Shown: positions 16,769 to 26,360 of the stretch, in pieces
Numbering within the stretch: position 1 is the stretch's first letter
Layout of the letters: every line of letters begins with the position of its first letter
Assembly: GCF_935822925.1 (NCBI RefSeq)
Contig: NZ_CAKXZS010000012.1
Location: 1 to 64,000 of the forward strand
Length of the DNA: 64,000 nucleotides
Origin: Mesorhizobium ventifaucium
GTDB taxonomy: Bacteria; Pseudomonadota; Alphaproteobacteria; Rhizobiales; Rhizobiaceae
Reading direction: 5' to 3'
Notes under the pieces: generated by a model
The model's input: only the letters and a program-made list of their open reading frames with translations
What the model was told of the DNA's origin: nothing
Databases searched by the model: none
Program-made: the position numbers and the translations under genes

Positions 16769-17530
16769 TCAGGCCGCTTCGGAAACGTCCCTGTCCAGGA
16801 TGGTCCGATTGCGGCCGCGATCCTTGGCCTGGTAAAGGCGGCGGTCGGCGGCACGCATCAGATCCGATACGCCGGCATCCTCGCCGCAAGTGACACCGCC
16901 GATGCTGACGGTGAGAGGTATGACCCGCTCATCGACGGGACGGAAGCGGATCAGCTCGACTTCACGGCGAATGCGTTCAGCGACGCGTTTGGCTTCCTGT
17001 TCGGTGGCGCCGACCAGAAACGCACCGAATTCCTCGCCGCCGATGCGGCCGATCACGTCGCCGCTGCGCACGCCGCGCTCGATCGCGCTGGCAATCAGGA
17101 GCAGCGCGTCGTCGCCGGTCAGATGGCCGTAGCTGTCATTGATGAGCTTGAAGTGGTCGGCATCGATGATCAGCAAAGCACCGCGATCGGATTTACGCCG
17201 GGAGGCCTCGAGCGCCGCAAAGAAGCTCTCGCGGTTGAGCATGCCGGTCATGTCGTCGCGGCTTGCCTTCTCCGACAGACGCCGATGCGCTTCGGCGAGC
17301 TGGGCATGAGCGCGGGCGAGGTCGCGATGGGCACTTTTCAACCTCTCGCCCTGCCAGAACGTGTAGGCGCTGGCGATCCAGGCGAGCGCCAGCGGGCAGA
17401 CCGTGGATGTCAGCCAGATCGTGCGGTTGATCGGAAAGCCCATTGCCGGAACGACGATCAGCGTCAACAAAAGCGAGACTGCGAGGGAGGCGAAAGCGAC
17501 GGCGGCAGACTTCAGAAATATGCGGCTCAT
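16769..17530 (-). CDS. Membrane diguanylate cyclase (GGEEF)
   Basis: 253 residues from the ATG at 17530; the longer upstream frame is antisense to the next gene. Two membrane helices (about 8-30 and 37-58) are followed by a short coiled coil and a full GGDEF domain with active site RIGGEEF. The inhibitory site RSGD stands five residues before it. It should make cyclic-di-GMP from GTP with product inhibition. It lacks a separate sensor domain beyond the short periplasmic loop. Confidence 0.93.
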   Translation of the reverse strand: MSRIFLKSAAVAFASLAVSLLLTLIVVPAMGFPINRTIWLTSTVCPLALAWIASAYTFWQGERLKSAHRDLARAHAQLAEAHRRLSEKASRDDMTGMLNRESFFAALEASRRKSDRGALLIIDADHFKLINDSYGHLTGDDALLLIASAIERGVRSGDVIGRIGGEEFGAFLVGATEQEAKRVAERIRREVELIRFRPVDERVIPLTVSIGGVTCGEDAGVSDLMRAADRRLYQAKDRGRNRTILDRDVSEAA

Positions 17531-17692
17531 CGCTGGTTCCCCCTGGACCGTCTGTTTGCCAGCAAGCCCTGAATGGCACCTTTCGGCGATGCCTAAAACT
17601 TGAATCATCGCGCCATTTTCGCCACTCGTGACGCGCATAAGTTGTGGATAAAGCCTCTGCCAAAAGCATTGTTTCGTGCCATAAGAGGTTGC

Positions 17693-18400
17693 ATGACCAC
17701 GTTCCCGGATCCCGCCCGCTTTGCCCATGTCACCGACTGGGTGTTCGACCTCGACAACACGCTCTATCCGCACCATTCGAACCTGTTCTCGCAGATCGAC
17801 GTAAAGATGACCGCCTATGTCGGAGAACTGCTGACGCTGCCACGCGACGATGCCCGCAAGCTGCAGAAGGAACTCTACCGGGAATATGGCACGACGCTGA
17901 ACGGCCTGATGGCGCGCCACGGCATCGATCCCGACGACTTTCTCGAGAAGGTCCATGATATCGACTATTCCTGGCTGGTCCCCGATCCCGTTCTCGGCAC
18001 TGCCATACGCCAGCTTCCCGGCCGCAAGTTCATCTTCACCAATGGCGACCGCAGGCATGCCGAACGCACCGCGCGCCAACTCGGCATCCTCGATCATTTC
18101 GACGACATCTTCGATATCGTCGCTGCCGGGCTGAACCCCAAGCCGGCGCGCCGCACCTACGAAAAGTTCGCGGAACTCCACGCGGTCACCGGCCACAATG
18201 CGGTGATGTTCGAGGATCTGGCCCGCAACCTGTCCGTGCCGAAATCGCTGGGCATGACCACGGTGCTGGTCGTGCCGCGCAACTTCGAGCCAACCTTCTC
18301 GGAAATCTGGGAACGTGACCCGGCCAACGAGGACGCTGTGGATTTCGTCACCGACAATCTTGCCGAATTCCTCACCGCGATCGTCGACGTCACCGCTTGA
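17693..18400 (+). CDS. HAD-family pyrimidine 5'-nucleotidase (Sdt1-like)
   Basis: 235 residues from the ATG at 17693, after AAGAGG. HAD motif I is FDLDNTLYP (nucleophile Asp19, general acid Asp21), motif II is IFTNGDRRHAERT, and the last acidic motif is MFEDLARNLSVPKSLGM. The cap region and motif I match the Sdt1/Phm8 type, which removes phosphate from UMP, CMP and related nucleotides. It is a regular member of the argB-dapD neighbourhood in rhizobia. Confidence 0.9.
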   Translation: MTTFPDPARFAHVTDWVFDLDNTLYPHHSNLFSQIDVKMTAYVGELLTLPRDDARKLQKELYREYGTTLNGLMARHGIDPDDFLEKVHDIDYSWLVPDPVLGTAIRQLPGRKFIFTNGDRRHAERTARQLGILDHFDDIFDIVAAGLNPKPARRTYEKFAELHAVTGHNAVMFEDLARNLSVPKSLGMTTVLVVPRNFEPTFSEIWERDPANEDAVDFVTDNLAEFLTAIVDVTA

Positions 18401-18442
18401 GCCGTTGCTTCGTAGAGCCGGACCGATACCGCAGTCCGCGGC

Positions 18443-19282
18443 CTAAAGCTGATAGAAGCGGCTGATGATCCCCCAGGCTTCATCGGCGGTGTCGACGAAA
18501 TCGATGATGTCCTGGTCGCCGGGGGTGATCGTGCCTTGCTCGGCGAGGAAATCGAGATCGATCGCCCGTTTCCAGAACGCCTTGCCGAACAGGATCACCG
18601 GCACGCGCTCCATGCGGCCGGTCTGGATCAGGGTCAGCGTCTCGAAGAATTCGTCCATCGTGCCGAAGCCGCCCGGAAACACCGCGACAGCCTTGGCGCG
18701 CATGACGAAATGCATCTTGCGGACCGCGAAATAGTGGAAGTTGAAACAGAGCTCCGGCGTCACGTAGGCATTCGGCGCCTGCTCGTGCGGCAACACGATG
18801 TTGAGGCCGATCGACGGGGCGCCGACATCGTCGGCGCCCCGGTTGCCGGCTTCCATCACGCCGGGCCCGCCGCCTGTCACCACGACGAATTCGCGATAAT
18901 ATGAGGTGGCCGACTGCTGCGAGCAGAGGCGGGCGAATTTTCGTGCTTCCTCGTAATATTTACTGTTTTTCTCGAGGTTCTTCTTCTGCGTCTCGTTCTT
19001 GGCCGCCCAGGCTTCACCGCCCGGCTCGGGGATGCGCGCCCCGCCGAACAGGATGACGGTCGAGCGGATGCCGCGCTCGGCCAGGATCATCTCCGGCTTC
19101 AACAGTTCCAGCTGCAGCCTGACCGCGCGCAATTCGCGCCGTGTCATGAAGTCGGGATCGTTCCAGGCCAACCGGTAGGTCTCGGCACGCGTCTGTGGCG
19201 TGTCCGGCACGCTTTTCGACCGCTCCAGATCCTCGTCCGAATGCGGCAGCGGCGTCCACCCCGCCTTTTCCATAGGAGTCAT
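18443..19282 (-). CDS. LOG-family protein (cytokinin riboside 5'-monophosphate phosphoribohydrolase-like)
   Basis: 279 residues. The LOG signatures are both present: TGGGPGVMEAGNRG (136-149) and PGGFGTMDE (203-211). LOG enzymes release free base from (cytokinin) nucleoside monophosphates and are often mislabelled lysine decarboxylases. An N-terminal extension of about 70 residues makes this longer than the plain 190-residue type. It is adjacent to a nucleotidase gene on the other strand. Confidence 0.88.
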   Translation of the reverse strand: MTPMEKAGWTPLPHSDEDLERSKSVPDTPQTRAETYRLAWNDPDFMTRRELRAVRLQLELLKPEMILAERGIRSTVILFGGARIPEPGGEAWAAKNETQKKNLEKNSKYYEEARKFARLCSQQSATSYYREFVVVTGGGPGVMEAGNRGADDVGAPSIGLNIVLPHEQAPNAYVTPELCFNFHYFAVRKMHFVMRAKAVAVFPGGFGTMDEFFETLTLIQTGRMERVPVILFGKAFWKRAIDLDFLAEQGTITPGDQDIIDFVDTADEAWGIISRFYQL

Positions 19283-19294
19283 ATTGCCTACCCG

Positions 19295-19342
19295 TCCAAT
19301 TATTCACTTGCCCAATTATTCACTTGCCCAATTATTCACTTG
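19295..19342. repeat. Three tandem 16-base repeats before the LOG gene
   Basis: The unit CCCAATTATTCACTTG occurs three times head to tail; the first copy has T in place of the first C. The array starts 13 bases upstream of the LOG start codon and is A/T-rich compared with its surroundings. It is the right place for promoter or operator effects, and copy number could vary between strains. Confidence 0.8.
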
Positions 19343-19414
19343 CGCCGTCCCGTGACGCAGCCGCGATTGACCCTCACCAAGCCTTCACATAGGGTCCGGC
19401 GACTTTCAAAACAG

Positions 19415-19435
19415 GTTAAGGTGCGGCCCCTTAAC
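19415..19435 (+). promoter_or_regulatory. Inverted repeat in the dapD leader
   Basis: GTTAAGG (19415-19421) and CCTTAAC (19429-19435) form a perfect 7-base-pair stem with a 7-base loop, ending 22 bases before the dapD start. It may be an operator or an mRNA hairpin affecting translation. Confidence 0.4.
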
Positions 19436-19457
19436 AGCTTGGTAATGGAGCGAATTC

Positions 19458-20312
19458 ATGTCGAAGCCCGATCTGGCGAGCCTCGAAAAGACCATCGAAA
19501 CCGCCTTCGAGGAACGCGAGACGATTTCGACGGCAACCCGCGGCGCGACCCGCGACGCCATCCAGTCGGCGCTCGACCTGCTCGACCGGGGTGTCGCCCG
19601 CGTTGCCGAGCGCCAGGCCGACGGCACATGGCATGTCAACCAGTGGCTGAAGCAAGCGGTGCTGCTGTCGTTCCGGCTCAACCCGATGGAGATCATCAAG
19701 GGTGGTCCGGGCCAGGCCGTGTGGTGGGACAAGGTGCCGTCGAAATTCGACGGCTGGAGCGCCATCGATTTCGAGAAGGCAGGTTTCCGCGCCGTGCCGT
19801 CATCGATCGTGCGGCGCTCCGCCTACGTCGCGCCAGGTGCCGTGCTGATGCCGTCCTTCGTCAATGTCGGAGCCTATGTCGACAGCGGCACCATGGTCGA
19901 CACATGGGCCTCGGTCGGTTCGTGTGCCCAGATCGGCAAGAATGTGCATCTGTCGGGCGGCGTCGGCATCGGCGGCGTGCTGGAGCCGATGCAGGCCGGC
20001 CCCACCATCATCGAGGACAATTGCTTCATCGGCGCACGCTCCGAAGTGGTCGAAGGCTGCATCGTGCGCGAGGGCTCGGTTCTCGGCATGGGCGTCTTCA
20101 TCGGCCAGTCGACCAAGATTGTCGACCGTGCCACCGGCGAGGTTTTCTACGGCGAAGTGCCGGCCAATTCAGTGGTGGTGGCGGGCACGATGCCGGGCAA
20201 GAACGTGCCATGTGAAAACTGGGGTCCCAGCCTCTACTGCGCCGTCATCGTCAAGCGGGTCGATGCCAGGACCCGTTCCAAAACCTCGATCAATGAACTG
20301 CTTCGCGATTGA
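19458..20312 (+). CDS. dapD: 2,3,4,5-tetrahydropyridine-2,6-dicarboxylate N-succinyltransferase
   Basis: 284 residues, full length. The hexapeptide (left-handed beta-helix) domain runs from about 105 to 235, including [40 protein letters not shown] and [18 protein letters not shown] turns. It succinylates tetrahydrodipicolinate in the lysine/meso-diaminopimelate pathway. It works with dapE, encoded 2.7 kb downstream. Confidence 0.97.
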   Translation: MSKPDLASLEKTIETAFEERETISTATRGATRDAIQSALDLLDRGVARVAERQADGTWHVNQWLKQAVLLSFRLNPMEIIKGGPGQAVWWDKVPSKFDGWSAIDFEKAGFRAVPSSIVRRSAYVAPGAVLMPSFVNVGAYVDSGTMVDTWASVGSCAQIGKNVHLSGGVGIGGVLEPMQAGPTIIEDNCFIGARSEVVEGCIVREGSVLGMGVFIGQSTKIVDRATGEVFYGEVPANSVVVAGTMPGKNVPCENWGPSLYCAVIVKRVDARTRSKTSINELLRD

Positions 20313-20339
20313 TCTTTTCAAAGAAACGGACGTACCCGC

Positions 20340-20711
20340 TTGCTCGACAGACCTCGATTTCTATGGCTTTTCTTCAGCCTTTCCGGGCGAGTGAACCCCA
20401 GTGCCTATGTTTTGGCGGGTCTTTTGCCGCTCCTCGTTCAGCTTTTTCTGCTCTACCAGTTCTCGCGGGCGCCGCAGGGCACTGCTGCAAGTCAGTACTG
20501 GGCGCTCGCCTGGTGGATCGCTGTGGTTGTCTCGACATGGTCGACCTTTGCGCTAACTGCGAAGCGGTTCCATGATTTCGGCAAGCCCACCTACTACGCA
20601 TTGATCTCTCTCATCGTCGGCGCCATTCTGCTTGTCATTTTGGCCTTTTTCAAAAGTGATCCCGGACCCAACCGCTACGGCAAACACACCAATGCGCCGG
20701 CCGAATCCTGA
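20340..20711 (+). CDS. DUF805 family inner-membrane protein
   Basis: 123 residues from a TTG start 27 bases after dapD. It has three hydrophobic helices and the typical DUF805 features: FFSLSGRVNPSAY at the start and RFHDFGKPTYYALI after helix 2, ending PGPNRYG. The function of the family is unknown. A GTG at the RVNPSAY position is a less likely start. It is probably co-transcribed with dapD. Confidence 0.85.
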   Translation: MLDRPRFLWLFFSLSGRVNPSAYVLAGLLPLLVQLFLLYQFSRAPQGTAASQYWALAWWIAVVVSTWSTFALTAKRFHDFGKPTYYALISLIVGAILLVILAFFKSDPGPNRYGKHTNAPAES

Positions 20712-20732
20712 GCGCCGGGCGGGTATCTAGCC

Positions 20733-21455
20733 ATGCGCTACCGCACGCTTGATGCGAAACTGATCATCGAAACCGCCGAGCGACTGGAAAAACGCGTCGC
20801 CGAGCGGTTTCCCGATGCAGGCTTGCGTGGCGTCGCCATCGAACTTGTGTCGCTGTCGCGTGATCTGGCCAAGGCGGCGAAGGCGCTGGAAGCGCCGATC
20901 TGGTGGCTGCGCGGCGTCGTCATCACCGCCATTGCCGCCGGCGCGCTGACGTTCCTGTTCGTCGGCACCATTCTGCCGCTCGGCCGTATCTCCGGCACCC
21001 AGGATGCCATCCAGTCGGTGCAAGGCATCGAATCCTTGATCAACATGATCATCCTCGCGATGCTCGGCTTCCTGGCCCTGATCCGGACCGAGGAGCGCAT
21101 CAAGCGCAAGCAGGTGTTTCGCAAGCTTCATGGCTTGCGATCGCTGATCCATGTCATCGACATGCATCAGCTGACCAAGGATCCGGCAGCCCTTTCAGCC
21201 GATTTCAAGCCGACATCGCATTCACCGGCACGCATAACCGACCGTGCCGATCTCGCCCGCTATCTCGACTATTGCTCCGAAATGCTGTCGATCACCGGCA
21301 AGATCGCCGCGCTGTTCGCGCAATCGGTCAACGACGATGTGGTCGTCGATGGCGTCAACGACATCGAGTCCCTGGGCTCCAATCTGTCGCGGAAGATCTG
21401 GCAAAAGATCACGCTGATCGACGGTCCGTTGCGGTCGGCTCGTCCAGGTACCTAA
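20733..21455 (+). CDS. Uncharacterised membrane protein
   Basis: 240 residues. An N-terminal amphipathic helical part (1-55) is followed by two membrane helices (about 60-82 and 100-118) and a soluble C-terminal half with ITGKIAALFAQSVNDDVVVDGVNDIE. I recognise no family motif. It starts 21 bases after the DUF805 gene and probably belongs to the same transcript. Codon use looks native. Confidence 0.75.
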   Translation: MRYRTLDAKLIIETAERLEKRVAERFPDAGLRGVAIELVSLSRDLAKAAKALEAPIWWLRGVVITAIAAGALTFLFVGTILPLGRISGTQDAIQSVQGIESLINMIILAMLGFLALIRTEERIKRKQVFRKLHGLRSLIHVIDMHQLTKDPAALSADFKPTSHSPARITDRADLARYLDYCSEMLSITGKIAALFAQSVNDDVVVDGVNDIESLGSNLSRKIWQKITLIDGPLRSARPGT

Positions 21456-21702
21456 GCTAATCTTAATCACCTTGGTCCAGCATGCCCCGTGAAGACTGTG
21501 TCGACCGGCACGGAGCACTCGACCGGCACACGACGAACCCCTGGCCAACCCGAAACCGCGCGGAAAGCGAAGTGCCGGCGCGCGGCTGTTCGCCTGGTTT
21601 TCTTCACCGATCAGAGCGGAACCGGAAGCGGTCCGCGCGCGGCTTCTCGACACCACTTTCGACCGCAAATTCGCTGTCCTGTTCGGCACCATCAGCGTCC
21701 TG

Positions 21703-22710
21703 GTGCTGGCAGTCGGCGCCGCGGTCGTCACCGGCGATCGGTGGCCCTACGCCTGGATGGCGGCCGACCTCGTCCTGTTTGCCGTCCGCTTCCTGCTCAT
21801 GCGGGAATGTGAGCGGGCCCGCAAGCTCGGGGGAACGGGGCCGCTGGCAGGCCTCATGGCCGCCGGTGGGTCATGGTCGGTGATTTTCGGCCTCGGCTGC
21901 TATGGCTGCGTCGTCAGGGGGGATATGGCGCTCGCCGTGCTGGCTGCCTTGAACGTCGCAGGCGTCGTGGGAGTGGTTTCGTCGCGCAACGCAGCGACGC
22001 CGCGCTACGCCATATTCGTCATGCTGGCCGTAAGTCTGCCTTTCCTGGTTGGCGCGCTGTTATCTCCGGCGCCCGGAATGTCGATCGTCGGATTTCAAGC
22101 GCCTTTCTATGTGGCCGGCGTCATCATCGTGCTGCTTCAAAATCATGCGATCAACGCGCGCATGATCCGCGCCGAACTGGACAATCGCGATCTGGCGATC
22201 AAGGACGCGCTGACCGGCCTGCCAAACCGCATCTTCCTTCAGGAGAAACTGCGCGGCATGTGCAGCGAGCTTGCGGCGCCGGCAGCAAACGGCGGCAGGC
22301 CGTTTGCCGTTCTCAGCATGGACCTCGACGGCTTCAAACACGTCAATGACCGCTTCGGCCACGCGGTCGGCGACATGCTGCTGCGCAAGGTGGCCGAACG
22401 ATTGCAACGCGCTTTCCGACCGGGGGATGTGGTCTTTCGCATCGGCGGTGACGAATTCGTCATCCTGCTGCCCGACACATCCGAGATCGAAGCCAACTAC
22501 CTGGCAAAGCGCGCCATTGAGAAGATTTCGGTACCTTTCGAACTTGGCGTGGGCGCCGCAATACCCATCGGGTTGAGCATTGGAAGTGCCTTCGCGCCTG
22601 CCGACGGCGGCGAGCCGGAACTTCTTCTCACCTGCTCCGATCACGCGCTCTATGAAGCCAAACGCACCGGCAAGGGCCGTTACTGGGCGCATGCCCGGGC
22701 CGCGAACTGA
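21703..22710 (+). CDS. Membrane diguanylate cyclase (GGDEF), 5' end uncertain
   Basis: 335 residues from a GTG. About five membrane helices (roughly 1-145) precede a GGDEF domain with DALTGLPNR, DLDGFKHVNDRFGH and active site RIGGDEF; RPGD five residues before it is the inhibitory site. The same frame stays open upstream to a stop at 21490 and reads like protein (RARLLDTTFDRKFAVLFGTI), completing the first membrane helix, yet holds no ATG, GTG or TTG. The true start may be a frameshifted upstream GTG (21489), or the gene may carry a real frameshift. Confidence 0.85.
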   Translation: MLAVGAAVVTGDRWPYAWMAADLVLFAVRFLLMRECERARKLGGTGPLAGLMAAGGSWSVIFGLGCYGCVVRGDMALAVLAALNVAGVVGVVSSRNAATPRYAIFVMLAVSLPFLVGALLSPAPGMSIVGFQAPFYVAGVIIVLLQNHAINARMIRAELDNRDLAIKDALTGLPNRIFLQEKLRGMCSELAAPAANGGRPFAVLSMDLDGFKHVNDRFGHAVGDMLLRKVAERLQRAFRPGDVVFRIGGDEFVILLPDTSEIEANYLAKRAIEKISVPFELGVGAAIPIGLSIGSAFAPADGGEPELLLTCSDHALYEAKRTGKGRYWAHARAAN

Positions 22711-22769
22711 CGACCACCACAGCGGTTATTGGGGCCTTTTGCCGCATCCGGCCATCCAATATCCCGCCT

Positions 22770-22912
22770 AAGTGTCGCGTCTGAAGCGACTCCTGCGACG
22801 CCACTTTACGCCTTTGTTTGCTTTATGCGTATTTGCCCAAAACCGCTGCGCCCGCACGGGTCAAGTCCGAGGCAATTGCCTTTGGGCGACATGCAGCAGG
22901 CCTGCGACAATA
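22770..22912. repeat. Palindromic intergenic repeat (family C, copy 2)
   Basis: This stretch contains TTTGCCCAAAACCGCTGCGC and, further on, the inverted partner TTTGGGCGACATGC. It shares the AAAACCGCTGCGC core and the GCGACATGC end with the copy at 33.8 kb. No gene is visible between 22711 and 22999. Confidence 0.6.
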
Positions 22913-22999
22913 CGACATGAAAACCATAATGTCGGCGGGATGGCTGGACCTTATGTCTGGTCGTGACAGGCCTTGCGCTTTCGACTAACGCTTTTGCCC

Positions 23000-24199
23000 A
23001 TGACGTTGCCGACCGATCCCGCTGGAAATCTCGCCGCCCTCATCCGCTGCCCCTCGGTGACACCCATTGAGGGCGGGGCACTGAGCACGCTGGAAACAAT
23101 GCTGAAACCACTCGGTTTTTCCGTCGAGCGCCCGGTGTTTTCGGAGGACGGCACGCCCGATATCGAAAATCTCTATGCGCGGCGCTCCGGCAACGGTCCG
23201 CACCTGATGTTCGCCGGGCATACCGACGTGGTGCCGGTCGGCGACGAGACCTCATGGACGCATCCGCCTTTCGCTGCCGAGATCGCCAAGGGCGAGATGT
23301 TCGGTCGCGGTGCCGTCGACATGAAGGGGGGCATCGCCTGTTTCATCGCCGCCGTGGCGCGCCATCTCGAGTCGAAAGGCGGCCTGAAAGGCTCGGTCTC
23401 GCTGCTGATCACCGGCGACGAAGAAGGGCCGGCCATCAACGGCACGACAAAGCTGCTCGAATGGGCGGTCGCCAAGGGCGAGAAATGGGATGCGTCTATC
23501 GTCGGCGAGCCGACCAATCCCGATGCGCTGGGCGACATGATCAAGATCGGCCGGCGTGGCTCTTTGTCCGGCAGCATCATCGTCAACGGCCGCCAAGGCC
23601 ACGCCGCCTACCCGCAGCTTGCCGACAATCCGGTGCGCGGCCTGATGACGCTGGTCGAAGCCTTGCTGCACCCAGTCTTCGACAAGGGCACCAAGGACTT
23701 CCAGCCGACCAATCTGGAGGTGACCTCGATCGACGTCGGCAATCCGGCCACCAATGTTATTCCGGAAAAGGCGACCGCCACCTTCAACATCCGCTTCAAC
23801 GACACATGGACCGCCGAGACCATCCAGGCGGAAATCCACAACCGTCTCGACGAGGCGGCGAAGCGAAAGAAATACCGGGCCGGCAAGACGACGCCGGTCG
23901 ATTACGAACTGGTCTGGCGCGACCGGCCGAGCCACGTCTTCCTCACCCGCGACGAGCGGCTGATCGAAGCGCTCATCGGTTCGGTCAAGGCGGTGATCGG
24001 CAGGAAGCCGGCGCTTTCCACCTCCGGCGGCACCTCCGACGCCCGCTTCATCAAGGATTATTGTCCGGTGGTCGAGTTCGGGCTGGTTGGTAAGACCATG
24101 CACATGGTCGATGAACGCGTCGCGCTTGCCGACCTCGAGACGCTGACGCAGATCTATCAGCACTTCATCGAAGACTGGTTCGAGCAAGGCGCATCGTAA
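23000..24199 (+). CDS. dapE: Succinyl-diaminopimelate desuccinylase
   Basis: 399 residues from the ATG at 23000; a TTG nine codons earlier is possible. It is an M20 zinc peptidase-fold enzyme. Metal and catalytic motifs are [34 protein letters not shown] and the closing [23 protein letters not shown]. It hydrolyses N-succinyl-LL-diaminopimelate to LL-diaminopimelate, downstream of DapD. It is followed two bases later by a membrane-protein gene. Confidence 0.96.
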   Translation: MTLPTDPAGNLAALIRCPSVTPIEGGALSTLETMLKPLGFSVERPVFSEDGTPDIENLYARRSGNGPHLMFAGHTDVVPVGDETSWTHPPFAAEIAKGEMFGRGAVDMKGGIACFIAAVARHLESKGGLKGSVSLLITGDEEGPAINGTTKLLEWAVAKGEKWDASIVGEPTNPDALGDMIKIGRRGSLSGSIIVNGRQGHAAYPQLADNPVRGLMTLVEALLHPVFDKGTKDFQPTNLEVTSIDVGNPATNVIPEKATATFNIRFNDTWTAETIQAEIHNRLDEAAKRKKYRAGKTTPVDYELVWRDRPSHVFLTRDERLIEALIGSVKAVIGRKPALSTSGGTSDARFIKDYCPVVEFGLVGKTMHMVDERVALADLETLTQIYQHFIEDWFEQGAS

Positions 24200-24201
24200 T
24201 C

Positions 24202-24807
24202 ATGCTTTCGTCGGATGAAACCTATGCTTCGCTGAACGGCGCCTGGCGACTGATGCTCGGCAAGGCCGATGGGCTGCGCCAGTTCGACCTTTCGGCCGAC
24301 GGTTTCTGGAATTCCTTCTTCGCCATCGTCGTCGCGGCACCGGCACTGATCGTCGGTTGGGTCGGCCTTGCCAACGAGATCGGCGATCCGAATGCATTCG
24401 CCGGACGCTTCAGCATGCTGATCCGTCTGGCGACGGTCGACATCGCCGTCTGGGTGTTGCCGCTTGTCGGCCTTGCCCTCGTCGCGCCGCGCGCCGGCAT
24501 TGGCGGGCGTTTCGTCCACTATGTCGTCGCCAGCAACTGGGCGTCGGCGATCATCGCCTGGATAATGCTGCCAGCGGCGTTGATCAGGCTTTTCCTGCCG
24601 TCCACCAACGAGTTCGCCGCACTGGCGTCGCTGCTTTTGTTTGCGCTGTCGATGATCCTGACCTGGCGGATGACAAACCTCGCCATCGGCAGGGGCGCGG
24701 CTGTCGGCAGCGCTGTCTTCGCCGGAATGTTCGTGGCGTCGCTGGTCGTTCTGTTCGGCCTGCAGGCGCTGCTCGGCATCGGTGCGCCGAGCGCGACCGG
24801 GACTTGA
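24202..24807 (+). CDS. Uncharacterised membrane protein downstream of dapE
   Basis: 201 residues with five or so hydrophobic helices (about 35-58, 74-97, 108-130, 135-155, 170-195). I see no catalytic motif. It begins two bases after the dapE stop, so it is co-translated with it. Proteins of this size recur at this place in rhizobial dapE loci, but I know of no assigned function. Confidence 0.78.
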   Translation: MLSSDETYASLNGAWRLMLGKADGLRQFDLSADGFWNSFFAIVVAAPALIVGWVGLANEIGDPNAFAGRFSMLIRLATVDIAVWVLPLVGLALVAPRAGIGGRFVHYVVASNWASAIIAWIMLPAALIRLFLPSTNEFAALASLLLFALSMILTWRMTNLAIGRGAAVGSAVFAGMFVASLVVLFGLQALLGIGAPSATGT

Positions 24808-24857
24808 AGCATCTAAGTGAATTTATCCGAATTCCTGGTGTGGTTTCGCTTGCTGAC

Positions 24858-25036
24858 GTTGGCGCTGCCCCTCACCTGCCTGCCGGCATCCTCTCCCCGT
24901 ACAGTGACGGGGAGAGGGAAGTTTTCATCAACGATTTTGCCAACCACCAGCGTTGCAAGCAGGATGCCGCGGCCAGCCTCTCCCCGTCACTATACGGGGA
25001 GAAGTGCCCGGCAGGGCGATGAGGGGCAGCGCCAAC
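24858..25036. repeat. 179-base inverted-repeat element (family A, copy 1)
   Basis: GTTGGCGCTGCCCCTCA at 24858-24874 is repeated perfectly inverted at 25020-25036. Inside, two CTCTCCCCGT..ACGGGGAGAG hairpins sit near each end, separated by a less conserved middle. It lies between two convergent genes. Related copies occur at 43.4 kb and, inside a gene, at 49.4 kb. It looks like a non-autonomous palindromic element (MITE- or REP-like). Confidence 0.85.
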
Positions 25037-25071
25037 TCCCATAATGGTCGAAGGGGACGAGAACTGATTTT

Positions 25072-25833
25072 TTACTCATCCGAGGCCTGCGGGTAGTCCA
25101 CAGCAACGAGGAAAAGTCCGTCGGGCGGCGCCACCTGGCCGCAGGCTGCACGGTCGCGCGCGTCGAGCGCCGCCTTCAGGTCGGCAATTGTCCAGCCGCC
25201 TTCGCCGATGCGCTTCAGCGAGCCGACCATCGAGCGCACCTGATTGTGCAGGAACGAGCGCGCCGAGGCTCGCACTTCGATCACATCACCCAGCCGACTG
25301 ACATCCAGCCGGTCGAGCGTCCGGACCGGGCTGTCGGCCTGGCACTGGGTCGAGCGGAACGTGGTGAAATCATGCCGCCCCAGCAGCACCTTTGCCGCCT
25401 CGTGCATGGCCTCGGCGTCGAGCCGCTTCGGCACCCACCAGATCTTGCCCTTGTCGAGCGCCGCCGGCGCGCGCCGGTTGACGATGCGGTAGAGATAGTG
25501 GCGGCCGATCGCCGAGAAACGCGCATCGAAGCTATCCGGCACCACAGCCGCCCTGAGGATGGCGATGCGTGCCTTGGCCGCTTGCAGATGAGCGTTGACG
25601 GCATCGCGCACCTTGTCGTCAGGCCATGCCCTGACGAGATCGACATGCGCCACCTGACCGGTCGCGTGGACGCCGGCATCGGTGCGGCCGGCGCCGCGCA
25701 GCGAGACCTGTTCGCCGCAGAATTTCTCGATCGCCTGCTCGATCGCCTGCTGCACCGAAGGCTGGTCCGCCTGGCGCTGCCAGCCGGCATAGAGGCTGCC
25801 GTCATATTCGATGTCGAGGCGAAAACGCGGCAT
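25072..25833 (-). CDS. truA: tRNA pseudouridine(38-40) synthase
   Basis: 253 residues. It begins [21 protein letters not shown]; the catalytic aspartate lies in [15 protein letters not shown] (about residue 52). Other motifs are RRYLY-like [12 protein letters not shown] and [14 protein letters not shown]. It isomerises uridines 38-40 in the anticodon arm of many tRNAs. It is the last gene of the def-fmt-GNAT-truA run. Confidence 0.97.
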   Translation of the reverse strand: MPRFRLDIEYDGSLYAGWQRQADQPSVQQAIEQAIEKFCGEQVSLRGAGRTDAGVHATGQVAHVDLVRAWPDDKVRDAVNAHLQAAKARIAILRAAVVPDSFDARFSAIGRHYLYRIVNRRAPAALDKGKIWWVPKRLDAEAMHEAAKVLLGRHDFTTFRSTQCQADSPVRTLDRLDVSRLGDVIEVRASARSFLHNQVRSMVGSLKRIGEGGWTIADLKAALDARDRAACGQVAPPDGLFLVAVDYPQASDE

Positions 25834-25850
25834 TCCTAAGCAGGATGAGG

Positions 25851-26360
25851 TTAGGCGGCGAGCGCGGTGCCGAAAGCCGAAGCATAGAGCAGCTTGCCAG
25901 TCTCAGGCGCTTCGCCCCACGCGAGCGCCTGCAGCGCGTCGCCCTGGTACTCGCTTTCGAAGTTTTCGGCGCGCGCGTGACTGTAGCCGAAGCGGCCATA
26001 ATAGGCGGGATCGCCAAGCACAACCGCCAGCACCTCGCCGGCGTCCTTCAGGCGGATATGCGCCTCGCGGACCAGCGCACCGCCGATGCCGGTGCCATGG
26101 AATGACGGCTCGACCGCCAGAGGCGCGAGCGCCACCGCGGGAAAGTTCTTGCCGCCGTTATGCACGAAAAGCCGCGAAAACAGGATATGGCCGACCACCT
26201 GTCCATCTTCTTCCGCCACCAGTTCGACGACGGCATCGCCGCCGCTGACCAGCGCGTCGACCAATCCGGCCTCCGCCTGCTGGCCGAATGCGTGTTCCTC
26301 GACGAGGCGGATCGCCTCGCGGTCCCGCGGTGTTGCCGCGCGTATTGACATCATGCTCAT
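25851..26360 (-). CDS. GNAT-family N-acetyltransferase
   Basis: 169 residues. The acetyl-CoA pyrophosphate loop is [18 protein letters not shown], with beta-4 and alpha-3 preceding it and a conserved [11 protein letters not shown] near the end, as in the YhbS subgroup. Its start overlaps the fmt stop by four bases (ATGA), so it is in the same operon. The substrate is unknown; the ribosome-biogenesis neighbours do not settle whether it modifies protein or small molecules. Confidence 0.88.
   Translation of the reverse strand: MSMMSIRAATPRDREAIRLVEEHAFGQQAEAGLVDALVSGGDAVVELVAEEDGQVVGHILFSRLFVHNGGKNFPAVALAPLAVEPSFHGTGIGGALVREAHIRLKDAGEVLAVVLGDPAYYGRFGYSHARAENFESEYQGDALQALAWGEAPETGKLLYASAFGTALAA

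Noticed and set aside
19295..19342. CRISPR-like array
   Set aside because: Units are head to tail without spacers and no cas genes are in the window. The same applies to the arrays at 50.9 and 59.0 kb.
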